Shown here in pieces: positions 7,568 to 15,019 of a stretch of DNA of 34,986 bases (within the stretch, counting starts at the first letter, position 1; each line of letters starts with the position of its first letter). Origin of the DNA: Paludibacteraceae bacterium (GTDB lineage: Bacteria; Bacteroidota; Bacteroidia; Bacteroidales; Paludibacteraceae); assembly GCA_017558065.1 (NCBI GenBank), contig JAFYWK010000028.1:1-34986 (forward strand). The letters are read 5' to 3'. A program made the translations under genes and the position numbers. Below the pieces are notes generated by a model. It was not told the DNA's origin and searched no databases. It saw nothing but the letters and a program-made list of their open reading frames with translations.

Positions 7568-9166
7568 TTACCACACCTCGTTGTTGTTAGTATCGGGACT
7601 TTTGGGATAGTCTATCGTGTAATGTAAACCGCGGGATTCTTTACGCTCCAATGCTTGACGGGTGATAAGATAACCCACGTTAATCATATTACGCAACTCG
7701 CATATATCTTTGGTCGCTTTTACGCGTTTGAAGAGATCTTCAGTCTCTTCGTAAAGCAAATCCAAACGCTCCCATGCACGACGCAAACGCAAATCACTAC
7801 GCACAATGCCTACATAAGTGGACATCACTTGTCCCACTTCACGCATATCCTGCGAGATGAGGACATACTCCTCGTTGGTCATGGTGCCTTCGTCGTTCCA
7901 GTCAGGTATATTCTCGTTGAAATCGTAGGTTTCGATCATGCTGAGCGAGTGTTTGGCTGCTGCATCGGCATAGACGACTGCCTCGATGAGGGAATTAGAA
8001 GCCAAGCGGTTGCCACCATGCAAGCCCGTGCAACTGCACTCACCCACCGCATACAGACGACGGATAGAGGATTGGGCATCCAAGTCCACCTTGATACCGC
8101 CGCACATGTAGTGCGCACAAGGGGTGACAGGGATATATTCCTTGGTAATATCAATACCGATACTAAGGCACTTGGCGTAGATATTTGGGAAGTGGTGCTT
8201 GGTCTCCTCGGGGTCTTTGTGTGTGACATCGAGGCAGACATGGTCCAGACCATGGATCTTCATCTCGTTGTCAATAGCGCGTGCGACGATATCGCGTGGC
8301 GCAAGCGAGAGGCGTGGGTCGTATTTCTGCATGAACTCCTCGCCATTAGGTAGACGGAGGATACCGCCATAACCACGCATCGCCTCGGTGATGAGGTATG
8401 CTGGGTGTGTCTCGGTTGGGTTATAGAGGGCTGTTGGGTGAAACTGCACGAACTCCATGTCTTTGACTTGTCCTTTGGCACGATAGACCATGGCAATACC
8501 GTCGCCCGTAGCCACATTAGGGTTGGTAGTGGTGGCATAGACAGCACCTGTTCCGCCCGTAGCCATAAGGGTAATACGGCTGAGATAGGTGTCAATCTTG
8601 CCCGTTTCGGGATTGAGTATATAGGCACCATAGCACTCGATGTCGGGTGTGCGACGAGTGACACGCACGCCGAGGTGGTGTTGGGTGATGATCTCTACGG
8701 CGAAGTGATTTTCGAGGACATCGATATAGGGGTTGTTGCGTACCGCAGCCATGAGTCCGCGTTGGATCTCCGCGCCGGTGTCGTCGGCATGGTGGAGGAT
8801 ACGGAACTCAGAGTGTCCACCTTCACGGTGGAGGTCGAAGGAGCCGTCGTCTTGCTTGTCGAAGTTCACGCCCCAGTTGACGAGTTCCTCGATCTGCTTA
8901 GGCGCTTGGCGCACTACTTGCTCGACCGCAGCAGGATCGCTGAGCCAGTCGCCCGCTACCATGGTGTCGTGGATGTGCTTTTCGAAGTCATCTACGAGCA
9001 TGTTGGTGACACTGGCGATACCGCCTTGTGCACGACTGGTGTTGGTCTCGTCGAGGGTCGTCTTGCAGCAGAGTGCAATGCGATACTTCTGTGTGCGAGC
9101 CACTTTGAGCGCAAAGCTCATGCCCGCTACACCGCCACCGATGATGAGAAAATCATACTTTTTCAT
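7568..9166 (-). CDS. nadB: L-aspartate oxidase
   Basis: A 532-residue FAD enzyme that oxidises L-aspartate to iminoaspartate in the first step of de novo NAD synthesis. FAD site IIGGGVAGMSFAL (8-20); SRAQGGIA and the fumarate-reductase-like core (EFVQFHPTALY, HYMCGGIKVD, GECSCTGLHGGNRLASNSL) identify NadB rather than fumarate reductase. Length and the C-terminal helical domain (MREVGQVMSTYVGIVRSDLRL) are usual. Its ATG lies 2 bases after the stop of the cca-type gene, so the two are co-transcribed. No nadA or nadC is seen in the window. Confidence 0.95.
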   Translation of the reverse strand: MKKYDFLIIGGGVAGMSFALKVARTQKYRIALCCKTTLDETNTSRAQGGIASVTNMLVDDFEKHIHDTMVAGDWLSDPAAVEQVVRQAPKQIEELVNWGVNFDKQDDGSFDLHREGGHSEFRILHHADDTGAEIQRGLMAAVRNNPYIDVLENHFAVEIITQHHLGVRVTRRTPDIECYGAYILNPETGKIDTYLSRITLMATGGTGAVYATTTNPNVATGDGIAMVYRAKGQVKDMEFVQFHPTALYNPTETHPAYLITEAMRGYGGILRLPNGEEFMQKYDPRLSLAPRDIVARAIDNEMKIHGLDHVCLDVTHKDPEETKHHFPNIYAKCLSIGIDITKEYIPVTPCAHYMCGGIKVDLDAQSSIRRLYAVGECSCTGLHGGNRLASNSLIEAVVYADAAAKHSLSMIETYDFNENIPDWNDEGTMTNEEYVLISQDMREVGQVMSTYVGIVRSDLRLRRAWERLDLLYEETEDLFKRVKATKDICELRNMINVGYLITRQALERKESRGLHYTIDYPKSPDTNNNEVW

Positions 9167-9168
9167 AA

Positions 9169-10569
9169 CTACTCTTGGTTAGCTATTTTTAATAGATATG
9201 CTTTGGCAGCCTCATACTCGTTGGGGATGATGCCGTCGAGTATGGCGTCTTTGATTGCGTTTTTGAGTTCACCGACACGGGCACAAGGTTCGAGATTAAG
9301 CAGCTGCATGATCTCTTCGCCACGCACAGGCGGTTGGAAATTACGGATACGGTCTTTCTCCTCTAGTTCAATCATCTTCTGCCGTACCAGTTCGTAGTTC
9401 TTATGGAAGCGACGCACTTTCTCTTCGTTCTTGGAAGTGATGTCGGCATCGCAAAGCAACATCAAGTCATCGATATCATCGCCCGCCTCGAACAACAAGC
9501 GGCGGACAGCGGAATCGGTGACTGTATCTTCGATCAGGTTGATAGGGCGCATGTGCAGGTCCACCATCTTGATGACATACTGCATTTTCTCGTTCTGCGG
9601 CATCTTCATGGTCTTGAAGATACGCGGAATCATCTTGGCGCCGAGGTAGTTATGGTTGCGGAAGGTCCAACCTGCATGTTCGTCCCAAGCCTTAGATTTA
9701 GGTTTGCCTATATCATGCAAGAGAGCCGACCAACGAAGCCAGAGATTGTCCGACTTCTGTGCGAGATTATCCAACACTTGCAGCGTATGGAAGAACACAT
9801 CCTTATGCCCCTTACCATCTTTCGTCTCAACGCCCTTCAGTGCACTGAGTTCGGGGAAAATTAGCGGAAGAAGTCCGGTTTTATCGAGCAATATCCATCC
9901 TACGGATGGTTTGCGTGAGAGCATGATTTTGTTGAGTTCCTCTACAATGCGCTCCTTGGTGATAATCTTGATTCGTTCGCGATTTCGCTCGATGGATTCG
10001 AAGGTTTCTCTATCCAAATAGAAGCCAAGTTGGGTGGCAAAACGGATGGCACGCATCATGCGCAGCGGGTCGTCGGAATAGGTAATATCGGGGTCAAGGG
10101 GTGTGCGAATGGTGCACTCGTTCATGTCGGCAATGCCGCCGAAGGGGTCAAGCAGTTCGCCGTAGCGGTCTTTGTTCAGACACACCGCCATGGCGTTGAT
10201 GGTGAAGTCGCGGCGATTTTGGTCGTCCTCTAGGGTACCGTCTTCGACAATAGGGTTACGGGAGTCATGTTGGTAACTCTCTCGGCGGGCACCCACGAAC
10301 TCTAGTTCTATTTTACCACGTTTCACCTGTGCCGTGCCGTAAGTCTTGAAGACGCTGAGGTGCGCCCCTTTGCCGAGGCGCTTGGCAACGGCTTGCGCGA
10401 GGTCAATGCCACTCCCAACGACAACGACGTCAATGTCGGTACTATCGCGATGCAGGAAGATATCGCGTACATAACCGCCAATGACATAGCACTCCAGGCC
10501 GAGACGGTCGGCTTCTTCACCTACGAGATGGAGGATAGGAAGGTCTATTTTAGGATGAGAAGCAAGCAT
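9169..10569 (-). CDS. cca: CCA tRNA nucleotidyltransferase / poly(A) polymerase family with HD domain
   Basis: A 466-residue class II nucleotidyltransferase: YVIGGYVRD followed by DSTDIDVVV (the paired Asp that bind metal), RRDFTINAMA, LRMMRAIRFATQLGF and the helical neck-body region. A C-terminal HD domain is visible (HTLQVLDNLA, LLHDIGKP). The family either adds CCA ends to tRNA or acts as poly(A) polymerase; being the only such gene here and the common form in Bacteroidota, CCA addition is the better guess. The gene is read towards nadB with 2 bases between them. Upstream is the hairpin at 10629-10680 and repeat-rich spacer; no clear promoter of its own was found. Confidence 0.88.
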   Translation of the reverse strand: MLASHPKIDLPILHLVGEEADRLGLECYVIGGYVRDIFLHRDSTDIDVVVVGSGIDLAQAVAKRLGKGAHLSVFKTYGTAQVKRGKIELEFVGARRESYQHDSRNPIVEDGTLEDDQNRRDFTINAMAVCLNKDRYGELLDPFGGIADMNECTIRTPLDPDITYSDDPLRMMRAIRFATQLGFYLDRETFESIERNRERIKIITKERIVEELNKIMLSRKPSVGWILLDKTGLLPLIFPELSALKGVETKDGKGHKDVFFHTLQVLDNLAQKSDNLWLRWSALLHDIGKPKSKAWDEHAGWTFRNHNYLGAKMIPRIFKTMKMPQNEKMQYVIKMVDLHMRPINLIEDTVTDSAVRRLLFEAGDDIDDLMLLCDADITSKNEEKVRRFHKNYELVRQKMIELEEKDRIRNFQPPVRGEEIMQLLNLEPCARVGELKNAIKDAILDGIIPNEYEAAKAYLLKIANQE

Positions 10570-10583
10570 TTTGTGGCGTTAAA

Positions 10584-10613
10584 AAGGTTTTAAGAGTTTT
10601 AGAAGTTTTAAAG
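10584..10613. repeat. Nonamer repeats (AGTTTTAAG type) between efp and cca
   Basis: GGTTTTAAG, AGTTTTAGA, AGTTTTAAA, GG. Same unit as the tracts at 11334-11367 and 11431-11472 on the other side of efp. Confidence 0.78.
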
Positions 10614-10628
10614 GTGCGATTTTAGTGA

Positions 10629-10680
10629 AAAAAGTTTCAAGGGTTCCAGTGCTTGATGATTGAAACCTTTGAAACTTTTT
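10629..10680 (-). terminator. Long hairpin downstream of efp
   Basis: AAAAAGTTTCAAGGGTTCCA (10629-10648) pairs with TGAAACCTTTGAAACTTTTT (10661-10680) over 20 positions with two G-T wobbles and a 12-base loop. On the minus strand it ends in a T run just after efp, as expected for a factor-independent terminator. The arms also resemble the AGTTTTAAG repeat unit. Confidence 0.75.
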
Positions 10681-10683
10681 GCA

Positions 10684-10730
10684 TGGTGTAGTATTGTTTA
10701 GAATGGTGTAGTGTGGTGTAGTATTGTTGT
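10684..10730. repeat. Decamer repeats (TGGTGTAGTA type) downstream of efp
   Basis: TGGTGTAGTA, TTGTTTAGAA, TGGTGTAGTG, TGGTGTAGTA, TTGTTGT. The complement of the CTACACCA family found at 891-940 and 27691-27730. Confidence 0.87.
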
Positions 10731-10755
10731 CCACATTAGACCAAAACTAATACGA

Positions 10756-11319
10756 TTAGCGAACGCGCTCGCAGTAGCTACCGTCACGAGTATCTACACG
10801 GATGATCTCGCCCTCGTTGCAGAAGAGAGGCACGCGGATCTCAGCACCTGTCTCGAGAGTAGCAGGTTTGAGGGTGTTGGTAGCAGTATCGCCCTTGAGA
10901 CCTGGCTCGGTGTAAGAGATAGCCAACTCTACCTTAGTAGGCAACTCAGCGAAGAGGATCGTGTCGGTAGAAGCGTCAGAAACAACTTCGCAAACGAATC
11001 CCTCTTTGAGGAAGTCAACACCTGTGATAAGATCGTGAGTGATAGGCACTTGCTCGAAAGTCTCTTGGTTCATGAAGATATAGTCCTCACCCTCTTTGTA
11101 GAGGTATTGGTATGGACGGCGCTCAACGCGTACATCCTCGAGTTTCTCACCAATGTTGAAGCGGCGCTCCAATACGCGACCATCTACTACATCTTTGAAT
11201 TTCACACGCATAATGGTGTTACCTTTTCCTGGCTTAACGTGCAGGAAGTCAATTACAAAATACAAACGGCCGTCCATGCGGATACATACGCCGTTCTTTA
11301 CGTCTTGAGAGTTAATCAT
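10756..11319 (-). CDS. efp: Translation elongation factor P
   Basis: A 187-residue EF-P, which binds stalled ribosomes at proline runs and speeds peptide-bond formation. All three domains are present: KOW-like domain I with the loop KPGKG (residues 29-33), where Lys32 is the tip residue that some bacteria modify; OB domain II (YLYKEGEDYIFMNQETFEQ); and C-terminal domain III (TGAEIRVPLFCNEGEIIRVDTRDGSY), the EF-P signature. No modifying enzyme (EpmA, EarP) is nearby. The gene is monocistronic: a promoter lies at 11399-11430, a leader of about 75 bases holds an AGTTTTAAG repeat tract, and a hairpin follows. Confidence 0.97.
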   Translation of the reverse strand: MINSQDVKNGVCIRMDGRLYFVIDFLHVKPGKGNTIMRVKFKDVVDGRVLERRFNIGEKLEDVRVERRPYQYLYKEGEDYIFMNQETFEQVPITHDLITGVDFLKEGFVCEVVSDASTDTILFAELPTKVELAISYTEPGLKGDTATNTLKPATLETGAEIRVPLFCNEGEIIRVDTRDGSYCERVR

Positions 11320-11333
11320 AATTATTTTGAGTT

Positions 11334-11367
11334 AAAAAAGTTTTAAAAGTTTTAAGAGTTCCAAAGG
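11334..11367. repeat. Nonamer repeats (AGTTTTAAA type) in the efp leader
   Basis: AAAAAGTTTTAAAAGTTTTAAGAGTTCC, immediately upstream of the efp start codon, between the promoter and the gene, so it should be part of the efp leader RNA. Confidence 0.78.
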
Positions 11368-11398
11368 TGGCATAATGTGCCAAAATCGAAATCGGGTG

Positions 11399-11430
11399 CA
11401 AAGGTACAGAAAAATTTGCGGATGTGCAAA
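11399..11430 (-). promoter_or_regulatory. Bacteroidota-type promoter for efp
   Basis: On the minus strand TTTG (11430-11427), 20 bases, TACCTTTG (11406-11399). Confidence 0.85.
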
Positions 11431-11472
11431 TTTTGAGTTGAAAAAGTTTTAAGAGTTTTAAAAGTTTTAAGG
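11431..11472. repeat. Nonamer repeats upstream of the efp promoter
   Basis: TTTTGAGTTGAAAA, then AGTTTTAAG, AGTTTTAAA, AGTTTTAAG, G. It repeats the arrangement of 11325-11367 (GAGTT, A-run, nonamers), so the efp promoter is flanked by near-identical tracts. Confidence 0.78.
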
Positions 11473-11570
11473 ATTATGGGGTGTATGGGTATTTTTCTCC
11501 TTCTTTTCTCCTTCTTCTCATATGCTTGGGGTATTTATGGGATATTCATAGGGTATTCACAGGATATACA

Positions 11571-11625
11571 TATGTATCGGTTATGTGTCGGTTATGTATC
11601 GGTTATGTGTCGGTTATATATCGGA
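11571..11625. repeat. Five tandem 11-base repeats
   Basis: TATGTATCGGT, TATGTGTCGGT, TATGTATCGGT, TATGTGTCGGT, TATATATCGGA. The alternation of GTATC and GTGTC makes a 22-base higher-order unit. Confidence 0.93.
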
Positions 11626-11646
11626 ACAAACAGTTAGTAATCTAAA

Positions 11647-11688
11647 AAATAGAATAAAATAAAGCAGAAATAGAATAAAATAAAGCAG
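11647..11688. repeat. Perfect 21-base tandem duplication
   Basis: Two identical 21-base units beginning AAATAGAATAAAATAAAG (11647-11667 and 11668-11688), ending six bases before the -33 region of the U32 gene promoter. AT-rich and positioned like an upstream activating stretch. Confidence 0.93.
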
Positions 11689-11693
11689 ATGTG

Positions 11694-11724
11694 TTGCATA
11701 AATGCAAAAAAAGCAGTAATTTTG
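11694..11724 (+). promoter_or_regulatory. Bacteroidota-type promoter for the U32 peptidase gene
   Basis: TTG (11694-11696), 20 bases, TAATTTTG (11717-11724). Only CGGC separates the -7 box from the ATG at 11729, so transcription is predicted to start at about the A of the ATG. Confidence 0.83.
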
Positions 11725-11728
11725 CGGC

Positions 11729-13003
11729 ATGAAACAAATTCACGATATTGAAATTATGGCACCCGTTGGGTGCTGGGAGAGTCTTGCTGCCGCTATCGAA
11801 GCGGGCGCTACCAGCGTGTATTTTGGAATTGAGCACTTGAATATGCGTGCGCGCTCTTCTGCTAATTTTACCACACAAGACTTGCATACCATCGTGGAGC
11901 GCTGCCAAGCAGCTGGGGTGAAGACCTATCTGACCCTTAACACCGTCATGTACCCCGAAGACTTACCCTTGATGCGAGAGATTGTAGATCACGCCAAACA
12001 GGCAGGACTATCTGCTATTATCGCATCGGACATTGCAGTGCTTCAGTATGCCAACGAGGTAGGCGTTGAGGTACACCTATCTACGCAACTCAATATTTCC
12101 AATACGGAAGCCCTGAAGTTCTATGCACAGTTTGCCGATGTCGTGGTGCTGGCGCGCGAACTGAATATGGACCAAGTGGCAAGCATTTATCGCGATATTG
12201 TGGAGCAAGATATTCGCGGTCCAAAAGGCGAGTTGATTCGCATTGAGATGTTCTGTCATGGTGCATTGTGTATGGCAGTAAGCGGGAAGTGTTATCTTAG
12301 TTTGAATAACTATGCAGCCAGCGCCAACCGTGGTGCTTGCGTGCAAATTTGCCGTCGCGGGTATGTGGTGAAAGACAAAGATAGCGACCTCGAATTGGAG
12401 GTGGACAACCAATATATTATGTCGCCTAAAGACTTGAAAACCATTCATTTTCTTAACAAAGTACTGGATGCTGGCGTGCGCGTGCTGAAGATAGAAGGTC
12501 GTGCGCGTGGAGCAGAGTATGTGAAGACAGTAGTGGAGTGTTATCGCGAAGCCGTTGAACTATGGGTGGCTGGCAATGGACAGTGGGCAATAGGTGATGA
12601 GGCGATAGAGGAGAAGATTACAGATTGGAATACTCGCCTTGCTCGTGTCTTCAATCGCGGCTTTTGGGACGGCTATTATCAAGGTCAACGCTTGGGCGAG
12701 TGGACACACAGCTATGGTTCGCGTGCTACACGCAAGAAGGTATTCGCAGGTAAGTGCACAAACTTCTTCAAGAATATCTCCGTGGCTGAGTTCTACTTGG
12801 AAGCTACCAAAGAGATTCGCGAAGGCGATGAACTCCTCATCACAGGCGAGACCACTGGTGCATACGAATTGGTGGCGCACGATATTCATGACGCCAAAGG
12901 CAAGGTTCGCACCGAGATTCATAAAGGCGAATACTTTGCCATAAAAACAGACAAAATGGTTCGTCGAGGCGACCGAATATTCTTACTTAAAGTAGAAGAA
13001 TAA
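11729..13003 (+). CDS. Peptidase U32 family protein (TrhP/RlhA-type)
   Basis: A 424-residue member of the U32 family. The family signature is clear: EMFCHGALCMAVSGKCYLS, with Cys residues that in relatives bind an Fe-S cluster. An N-terminal TIM-barrel starts APVGCWESLAAAIEAGATSVYFG. Although named peptidases, bacterial relatives (TrhP/YegQ, RlhA/YdcP) take part in hydroxylation of tRNA or 23S rRNA from prephenate; a tRNA/rRNA role is therefore likely, but I cannot say which RNA. The repeat tract 12565-12606 is read in-frame as AGNGQWAIGDEAIEE, in the linker before the C-terminal beta domain. The promoter sits against the ATG. The 5'-nucleotidase-like lipoprotein gene follows after 13 bases. 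Confidence 0.9.
   Translation: MKQIHDIEIMAPVGCWESLAAAIEAGATSVYFGIEHLNMRARSSANFTTQDLHTIVERCQAAGVKTYLTLNTVMYPEDLPLMREIVDHAKQAGLSAIIASDIAVLQYANEVGVEVHLSTQLNISNTEALKFYAQFADVVVLARELNMDQVASIYRDIVEQDIRGPKGELIRIEMFCHGALCMAVSGKCYLSLNNYAASANRGACVQICRRGYVVKDKDSDLELEVDNQYIMSPKDLKTIHFLNKVLDAGVRVLKIEGRARGAEYVKTVVECYREAVELWVAGNGQWAIGDEAIEEKITDWNTRLARVFNRGFWDGYYQGQRLGEWTHSYGSRATRKKVFAGKCTNFFKNISVAEFYLEATKEIREGDELLITGETTGAYELVAHDIHDAKGKVRTEIHKGEYFAIKTDKMVRRGDRIFLLKVEE
12565..12606. repeat. Heptamer repeats (GGCAATG type) inside the U32 gene
   Basis: From 12572: GGCAATG, GACAGTG, GGCAATA, GGTGATG, AGGCGAT. Same TGGGCAA-type heptamers as in the OstA signal peptide (23173-23200). Confidence 0.78.
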
Positions 13004-13016
13004 CAACAAAAAAGAT

Positions 13017-13748
13017 ATGAAAAAGATCGTTTTATTATTGCTACTCGCCGTAGGATTGATGGCATGTCACCGCCCACTCCGTGTGGTAGAAGCAACCAGC
13101 GAAGTCATCATAGTTGATAGCACACTCGACATTATTCAGGACACCGCGTACCTGCAACATCTTGCTCCTTTTAAGGCAGAACTGGAGGCAGCACTCAATG
13201 CTCCTATTGGTTATGCCCCATATGCTCTAACGGTCAGAAAACCAGAATGTAATATGCTCAATTGGGCGAGCGACGCACTCCTATCTATGGCGCGCCAGCT
13301 CTGCCCTAACCACGTAGATATCGCAGTGGTCAATATAGACGGAATGCGCACCGATTGGGCTGCGGGAGATATCACGCGGAGGCATATCTTCGAACTCATG
13401 CCTTTCGACAACGAATTGGTAGTACTCACCATGACTGGCGAAGAGATTCTCAATCTATGTCATATTTTTGTGAAATTGGGTGGAGAAGGCGTAGCAGGCT
13501 TGCGCATGAAAGCACGCAATGGCGAATTGATTTCTGCGAGCATTGGTGGTAAACCGATTGTTCCAACAGCCTACTACACAGTGGCTACCAGCGACTACCT
13601 AAGCCAAGGTAATGATGGTATGACACCCCTCGCACAGCACCTAGACGTATGGCGCTCAGAAGAAAAAATTCGTGATCTATACATACAGTATGTGCAGCAA
13701 GTAAAGACCGTCCAAGCCATAGTAGATGGACGAATGGACATACAGTAG
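13017..13748 (+). CDS. Lipoprotein consisting of a 5'-nucleotidase C-terminal domain
   Basis: A 243-residue lipoprotein: signal MKKIVLLLLLAVGLMAC with the acylated Cys at residue 17. The rest is a 5'-nucleotidase C-terminal (substrate-binding) domain: ECNMLNWASDALLSMA, DIAVVNIDGMRTDWAAGDITRRHIFELMPFDNELVVLTMTG-type strands and YYTVATSDYLSQGNDGM. In full-length enzymes this domain binds the nucleoside while a separate N-terminal metallophosphatase domain does the hydrolysis; no His/Asp metal motifs are here. In Bacteroidales the two halves are often adjacent genes, but here recO follows directly, so the catalytic partner must be elsewhere or is absent. Probably a periplasm-facing or surface protein. 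It lies 13 bases after the U32 gene and 12 before recO. Confidence 0.85.
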   Translation: MKKIVLLLLLAVGLMACHRPLRVVEATSEVIIVDSTLDIIQDTAYLQHLAPFKAELEAALNAPIGYAPYALTVRKPECNMLNWASDALLSMARQLCPNHVDIAVVNIDGMRTDWAAGDITRRHIFELMPFDNELVVLTMTGEEILNLCHIFVKLGGEGVAGLRMKARNGELISASIGGKPIVPTAYYTVATSDYLSQGNDGMTPLAQHLDVWRSEEKIRDLYIQYVQQVKTVQAIVDGRMDIQ

Positions 13749-13760
13749 CCTTACTATTTT

Positions 13761-14342
13761 ATGCCCACTGGTATAGTTTTATCCCTCACCAAATTTTCCG
13801 ACACAGGAAGTATTGTGCACCTCTACACGGCCGAACAAGGACGGGTGCAGTGTGCAGTATATGGCAATAAGTACAAGGGTATTCTGCGTCCATTATCAAT
13901 CGTGGAATTTACTGGCTCACGCCGCAATAATGCTCCTAATCAATTGACAACCCTCTCCAACTGTCAGTTATCATTTGTCAACTCCCAACTGTCAACGGAC
14001 ATCCAACGTCAATGCGTGGCTATGTTCATTGCCGAAGTGCTAAGTAGTACCTTACGCCACCCTATGAGCGATCAGCCGTTATTTGACTGGCTTTGCGAGG
14101 TGGTAAAACACTTAGATACAGACACAGATATTAGTAATATGCACCTGCTTTTTCTCATCGAATACGCTAATCATCTAGGTATTGGCATTGATGACACGGA
14201 ACATCCAGATTGGTACCAATTGCCCACCTCCCGCAAAGAACGCCAGCAGCGTCTGCACGAGCTCTGCACCTATTACACCGAGCACATTGAGGATTTTCGA
14301 CAACCCAAATCGCTCGAGGTATTGATGGAGGTGTTTGACTGA
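13761..14342 (+). CDS. recO: DNA repair protein RecO
   Basis: A 193-residue RecO, which helps RecR load RecA on SSB-coated DNA. The N-terminal OB fold is recognisable (GIVLSLTKFSDTGSIVHLYTAEQGRVQCAVYG), followed by the helical part (QCVAMFIAEVLSSTLRHP, LFDWLCEVVKHLD). It is shorter than the usual 230-250 residues and no zinc-binding Cys set is seen. Residues about 61-80 (QLTTLSNCQLSFVNSQLSTD) are encoded by a heptamer tract and sit at the junction of the OB fold and the helical domain. The start is the ATG at 13761; the preceding in-frame TAG at 13746 closes the upstream gene and forbids a longer start. Confidence 0.88.
   Translation: MPTGIVLSLTKFSDTGSIVHLYTAEQGRVQCAVYGNKYKGILRPLSIVEFTGSRRNNAPNQLTTLSNCQLSFVNSQLSTDIQRQCVAMFIAEVLSSTLRHPMSDQPLFDWLCEVVKHLDTDTDISNMHLLFLIEYANHLGIGIDDTEHPDWYQLPTSRKERQQRLHELCTYYTEHIEDFRQPKSLEVLMEVFD
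13942..14000. repeat. Heptamer repeats (AACTGTC type) inside recO
   Basis: AATTGAC, AACCCTC, a 3-base slip, AACTGTC, AGTTATC, ATTTGTC, AACTCCC, AACTGTC, AACGGAC. The same AACTGTC unit makes the 21-base duplication in the Nfn gene at 30418-30459. Confidence 0.9.
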
Positions 14343-14398
14343 TCAATGAGCTGAATTGATAGAAAAACAGCAGCAAAGACCATTTTTTTTCCTTTTTG

Positions 14399-14430
14399 TT
14401 TGCGTATGTGCAATTTTTGTAGTAAATTTG
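14399..14430 (+). promoter_or_regulatory. Bacteroidota-type promoter for the pRiA4b ORF-3-like gene
   Basis: TTTG (14399-14402), 20 bases, TAAATTTG (14423-14430), 40 bases before the ATG at 14471. Confidence 0.84.
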
Positions 14431-14470
14431 CACGCTAAAATGTATAACATTAGATTTAACTAACAATTTT

Positions 14471-15019
14471 ATGATATTTCGAATTAAATTCTCTTGCGAC
14501 GATGTAGATGATTTTCGTCGCGTGTATGAGGCAGACAGCGATGCCACATTTTGGGAACTGCACAAGGCCATCTTGGATAGTGCCAATTACCCTGATGATC
14601 AAATGACTTCGTTCTACATGTGCAACGAACGTTGGGAAAAGGGGCAAGAGGTAACTCTCGTGGAGATGGGTAGCAATTTTGAATACGACAATATGGTGAT
14701 GGAGTCCACACGCCTGAGCGAACTGCTTGAGGAGAGCGGACAACGCATGATTTATGTGTTCGACCCTATGAACGAGCGCTATTTCTTCGGACGTGTCACA
14801 GATATTCTGCCTGGCATGTGCAGTGGTGTGGTTTGTGTGGAATCACAAGGCGACGCACCTGCGCAATTGTTGCAGGACGATGTGCTAGACCCTTCCAAGA
14901 CCAAAGCCAACGATTGGGAGATTGACGATGACTTCTATGGCGATAGCCAGTATGATGACGGTGACTTGGATTTTGAAGGTTATCAGGACTTGAGTTTTGA
15001 TGACGGTTCCATGTTCTAA
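14471..15019 (+). CDS. Plasmid pRiA4b ORF-3-like family protein
   Basis: A 182-residue cytoplasmic protein of the pRiA4b ORF-3-like family (PF07929 type), recognised by FRIKFSCDDVDDFRRVYEA-like opening strands, FWELHKAILDSANYPDDQMTSFYM and the W-containing RWEKGQEVTL. The fold is a small beta-grasp-like domain of unknown function, first noted in plasmids and IS elements but common as a chromosomal gene in Bacteroidota. The last 35 residues are strongly acidic (DWEIDDDFYGDSQYDDGDLD). Its TAA is immediately followed by the miaA ATG, which implies coupled translation and perhaps a link to tRNA modification, though no mechanism is known. Confidence 0.85.
   Translation: MIFRIKFSCDDVDDFRRVYEADSDATFWELHKAILDSANYPDDQMTSFYMCNERWEKGQEVTLVEMGSNFEYDNMVMESTRLSELLEESGQRMIYVFDPMNERYFFGRVTDILPGMCSGVVCVESQGDAPAQLLQDDVLDPSKTKANDWEIDDDFYGDSQYDDGDLDFEGYQDLSFDDGSMF

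Larger units (their letters stand above)
11473..11693. other. Repeat-filled divergent spacer between efp and the U32 peptidase gene
   Basis: No open reading frame of note. In order it holds a doubled TTCTCCTTC tract near 11495-11518, degenerate GGGTATT/GGATATTCATA copies at 11527-11570, the 11-base array at 11571-11625 and the 21-base duplication at 11647-11688. I see no RNA gene. Confidence 0.6.

Noticed and set aside
8405-9397. Long open frame (330 codons) on the plus strand opposite nadB and the end of cca
   Set aside because: It is antisense to a clear NadB with all family motifs; its translation shows no family features and its length follows from the codon bias of the real gene.
11571-11625. 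Possible CRISPR array
   Set aside because: The units are 11 bases with no spacers between them; no cas genes are present in the window. The heptamer and decamer tracts fail for the same reason.
13746-13763. Possible read-through fusion of the 5'-nucleotidase-like lipoprotein and RecO, which are in the same frame
   Set aside because: A clear TAG separates them, RecO has its own ATG, and fusing a lipoprotein to a cytoplasmic repair protein makes no sense.
13761-14342. RecO as a truncated pseudogene
   Set aside because: It is short, but the OB fold and helical region are continuous and there is no frameshift visible; length may reflect loss of the C-terminal zinc region in this lineage.
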